DNA of 7,616 nt, taken from the NCBI GenBank assembly GCA_017962285.1, contig JAGCVR010000135.1, forward strand, positions 1 through 7,616, written 5' to 3'. This stretch comes from Muribaculaceae bacterium (lineage in GTDB: Bacteria; Bacteroidota; Bacteroidia; Bacteroidales; Muribaculaceae). The position numbers were made by a program, and so were the translations under genes. This document shows, in pieces, positions 6,726 to 7,616 of the stretch (the first letter of the stretch is position 1; every line of letters starts with the position of its first letter). Below the pieces are notes generated by a model. That model was not told the origin of the DNA, did not search any database, and saw nothing but the letters and a program-made list of their open reading frames with translations.

Positions 6726-6828
6726 GAAGTGAAAATTGAAGTAATCGGGCTTTGCCCGAGGAAGTGAAAGAATGAAGTGAAAGATGAAGTAATGCGCTGC
6801 CCGCAGGAAGTGAAAAAAATGAAGTGAA
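6726..6828 (+). repeat. Purine-rich GAAGTGA repeat with two small hairpins
   Basis: Seven copies of GAAGT(G/A)A start at 6726, 6738, 6761, 6774, 6786, 6807 and 6821. They form two units of about 43 bases, 6738-6781 and 6786-6828. In each, GAAGTAAT leads into a small GC-rich palindrome (TCGGGC-TTT-GCCCGA at 6745-6759; TGCG-CTGCC-CGCA at 6793-6805), and AGGAAGTGAAA, then AATGAAGTGAA follow. The hairpins differ in sequence while the flanks are conserved. The block fills most of the gap between the transporter and rpiB. It resembles a REP-like intergenic element; no function is known to me. Confidence 0.7.
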
Positions 6829-6861
6829 TTAGAAACATTAATTATTAAAAAATATATCAAC

Positions 6862-7320
6862 ATGAAGACTATTTTAAAAGAAAACGTTCCCGTGGCACTT
6901 TGCAGCGACCATGCCGGTCTTGCCACAAAACTTGCAGTGATTGAGTATCTTAAGAGCCAAGGCATAGCCTATAAGGACTTTGGCACCTACACAGAAGCGA
7001 GTTGCGACTATCCCGACTTTGCCCACCCATGCGCCGAGGCAGTTGAAAGCGGCGAATGTTATCCCGGCATAGCCGTTTGCGGCAGCGGTGAGGGCATAAA
7101 CATCACTCTGAACAAGCATCAGGGAATCCGCTCGGCATTGTGCTGGATTCCTCAGGTTGCAGCCCTTGCACGTCAGCACAACAATGCCAACGTTCTGGCG
7201 ATGCCCGGTCGTTTTGTGAGCAATGAAGAAGCCATAGAGATGGTAAAGACGTTCCTCAGCACCGAATTTGAGGGCGGCCGTCACCAGAACCGCATTGACA
7301 AAATACCTGTAAAGGGTTGA
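6862..7320 (+). CDS. rpiB: Ribose-5-phosphate isomerase B
   Basis: This 152-residue cytosolic enzyme interconverts ribose 5-phosphate and ribulose 5-phosphate in the non-oxidative pentose phosphate pathway. The RpiB/LacA/LacB family is shown by SDHAG near the N-terminus (D16, H17, phosphate and ring opening), the active-site cysteine C73 in CGSGEGIN followed by NKHQGIRSALCW, and HNNANVLAMPGRF (from H106). The C-terminus FEGGRHQNRIDKI is also typical. The loop CGSGEGIN differs from the CGTGIG of E. coli RpiB but is the form I associate with Bacteroidetes. LacAB or allose-6-phosphate isomerase activity is less likely because no partner sugar genes are nearby. The ATG at 6862 follows an A/T-rich leader. 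No promoter box is evident between it and the transporter gene, so it may be co-transcribed with that gene. Confidence 0.93.
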   Translation: MKTILKENVPVALCSDHAGLATKLAVIEYLKSQGIAYKDFGTYTEASCDYPDFAHPCAEAVESGECYPGIAVCGSGEGINITLNKHQGIRSALCWIPQVAALARQHNNANVLAMPGRFVSNEEAIEMVKTFLSTEFEGGRHQNRIDKIPVKG

Positions 7321-7321
7321 T

Positions 7322-7364
7322 TCCGTGCGAGAAACAAGGCGCTATCAGCCATAGTTGGCACGGA
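7322..7364 (+). repeat. Inverted repeat upstream of the pyrE promoters
   Basis: TCCGTGC (7322-7328) and GCACGGA (7358-7364) are perfect complements separated by 29 bases, directly after the rpiB stop. No T-run follows, so it is not a normal terminator. The right arm overlaps a TTGGCACG word (7355-7362) that recurs 19 bases later in the sigma-54-type element. It could be a regulator-binding site or a weak RNA stem. Confidence 0.4.
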
Positions 7365-7374
7365 GAACACAAAT

Positions 7375-7390
7375 TGGCACGAAATTTGCA
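7375..7390 (+). promoter_or_regulatory. Sigma-54 (RpoN) type -24/-12 promoter before pyrE
   Basis: TGGCACG (7375-7381), four bases, then TTGCA (7386-7390) is an exact match to the RpoN consensus TGGCACG-N4-TTGC. The invariant GG (7376-7377) and GC (7388-7389) have the correct spacing. Transcription would start near 7400-7402 toward pyrE and would need an enhancer-binding activator. RpoN is known in Bacteroidetes; use of this site is inferred. Confidence 0.6.
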
Positions 7391-7396
7391 ATAAGA

Positions 7397-7428
7397 TTTG
7401 TGGCAATGACAAGAAAATAGTAAATTTG
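7397..7428 (+). promoter_or_regulatory. Housekeeping Bacteroidetes promoter of pyrE
   Basis: A -33 box TTTG (7397-7400) is followed after 20 bases by a -7 box TAAATTTG (7421-7428). Both elements and the spacing fit the Bacteroidetes primary sigma-factor consensus, and this is the best such promoter in the window. Transcription would start near 7433, leaving a leader of about 50 bases before the pyrE ATG. Confidence 0.75.
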
Positions 7429-7482
7429 CATAAATTGCCTGAATAGGGCATGAAAAGAGTTTTATTATAGTTCTATACCAAT

Positions 7483-7616
7483 ATGAAACGCCTTGACATC
7501 ACTTTTGCCGAAAAGATGCTCGAGACAGGGGCTGTGAAGTTTCAGCCCACGTCACCGTTTTTGTGGGGTACGGGCTGGTACTCCCCCATATATATTGACA
7601 ATCTGGCAGCATTGTC
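7483..7616 (+). CDS. pyrE: Orotate phosphoribosyltransferase, N-terminal part (3' end outside window)
   Basis: Only the first 44 codons are present; the frame runs off the right edge. The start MKRLDITFAEKMLETGAVKF and the block PFLWGTGWYSPIYIDN match the N-terminus of orotate phosphoribosyltransferases, where the SGWKSP-YCDN-type segment helps bind orotate and PRPP. The enzyme joins orotate to PRPP to give orotidine 5'-monophosphate in pyrimidine synthesis. The catalytic lysine loop and the PRPP-binding motif lie beyond the window, so they cannot be checked. The ATG at 7483 follows a leader with a strong promoter at 7397-7428. RpiB just upstream supplies ribose 5-phosphate, the precursor of PRPP, so the neighbourhood makes metabolic sense, although the two genes appear to be transcribed separately. 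Confidence 0.82.
   Translation, partial: MKRLDITFAEKMLETGAVKFQPTSPFLWGTGWYSPIYIDNLAAL

Noticed and set aside
6745..6759. CGGGC-TTT-GCCCG hairpin as terminator of the transporter gene
   Set aside because: The bases after it are AGGAAGTGAAAG with no T-run; it fits better as part of the repeat.
7450..7470. Six-codon frame MKRVLL in the pyrE leader
   Set aside because: It is too short to distinguish from chance, and no attenuator stem with a T-run accompanies it.

Overview
The window looks like chromosomal DNA of a Bacteroidales bacterium, most likely Prevotellaceae or Muribaculaceae. The reasons are several TAnnTTTG-type '-7' promoter boxes in front of genes, A-rich start regions without a clear Shine-Dalgarno sequence, and proteins of Bacteroidetes type (RpiB with a CGSGEGIN active-site loop, PyrE with GTGWYSPIYIDN). 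The family assignment is an inference from gene content and was not tested by any search.

Region 1 (1-4073, + strand) is an inositol-phospholipid locus. In order it holds the 3' part of an ATP-grasp enzyme gene, a CDP-alcohol phosphatidyltransferase, a HAD-family phosphatase-like protein and, after a 294-base AT-rich gap with its own promoter, myo-inositol-1-phosphate synthase. The synthase makes inositol phosphate from glucose 6-phosphate, and the transferase can attach an inositol-phosphate head group to a lipid. The HAD protein is a candidate for removing a phosphate. The ATP-grasp protein has no obvious place in known bacterial phosphatidylinositol synthesis and is the least explained member. 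A strong intrinsic terminator (4096-4134) closes the region.

Region 2 (4196-5841) holds a convergent, minus-strand secreted GHL10/YngK-type glycoside-hydrolase-like protein. A divergent promoter region (about 5699-5841) separates it from the next gene. Promoter positions argue that both flanking genes start further inside than their longest open frames.

Region 3 (5842-7616, + strand) holds an EamA/DMT-family membrane transporter, a purine-rich intergenic repeat with two small hairpins (6726-6828), ribose-5-phosphate isomerase B, and the beginning of pyrE (orotate phosphoribosyltransferase). The 162-base gap before pyrE is rich in signals. It has a perfect sigma-54-type -24/-12 element, then a textbook Bacteroidetes housekeeping promoter, and an upstream inverted repeat that shares the TTGGCACG word with the sigma-54 site.

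No tRNA, rRNA, CRISPR array or insertion sequence was seen. The most interesting parts are the inositol-lipid operon with its unexplained ATP-grasp partner, the tandem promoters of pyrE, and the hairpin-bearing repeat.
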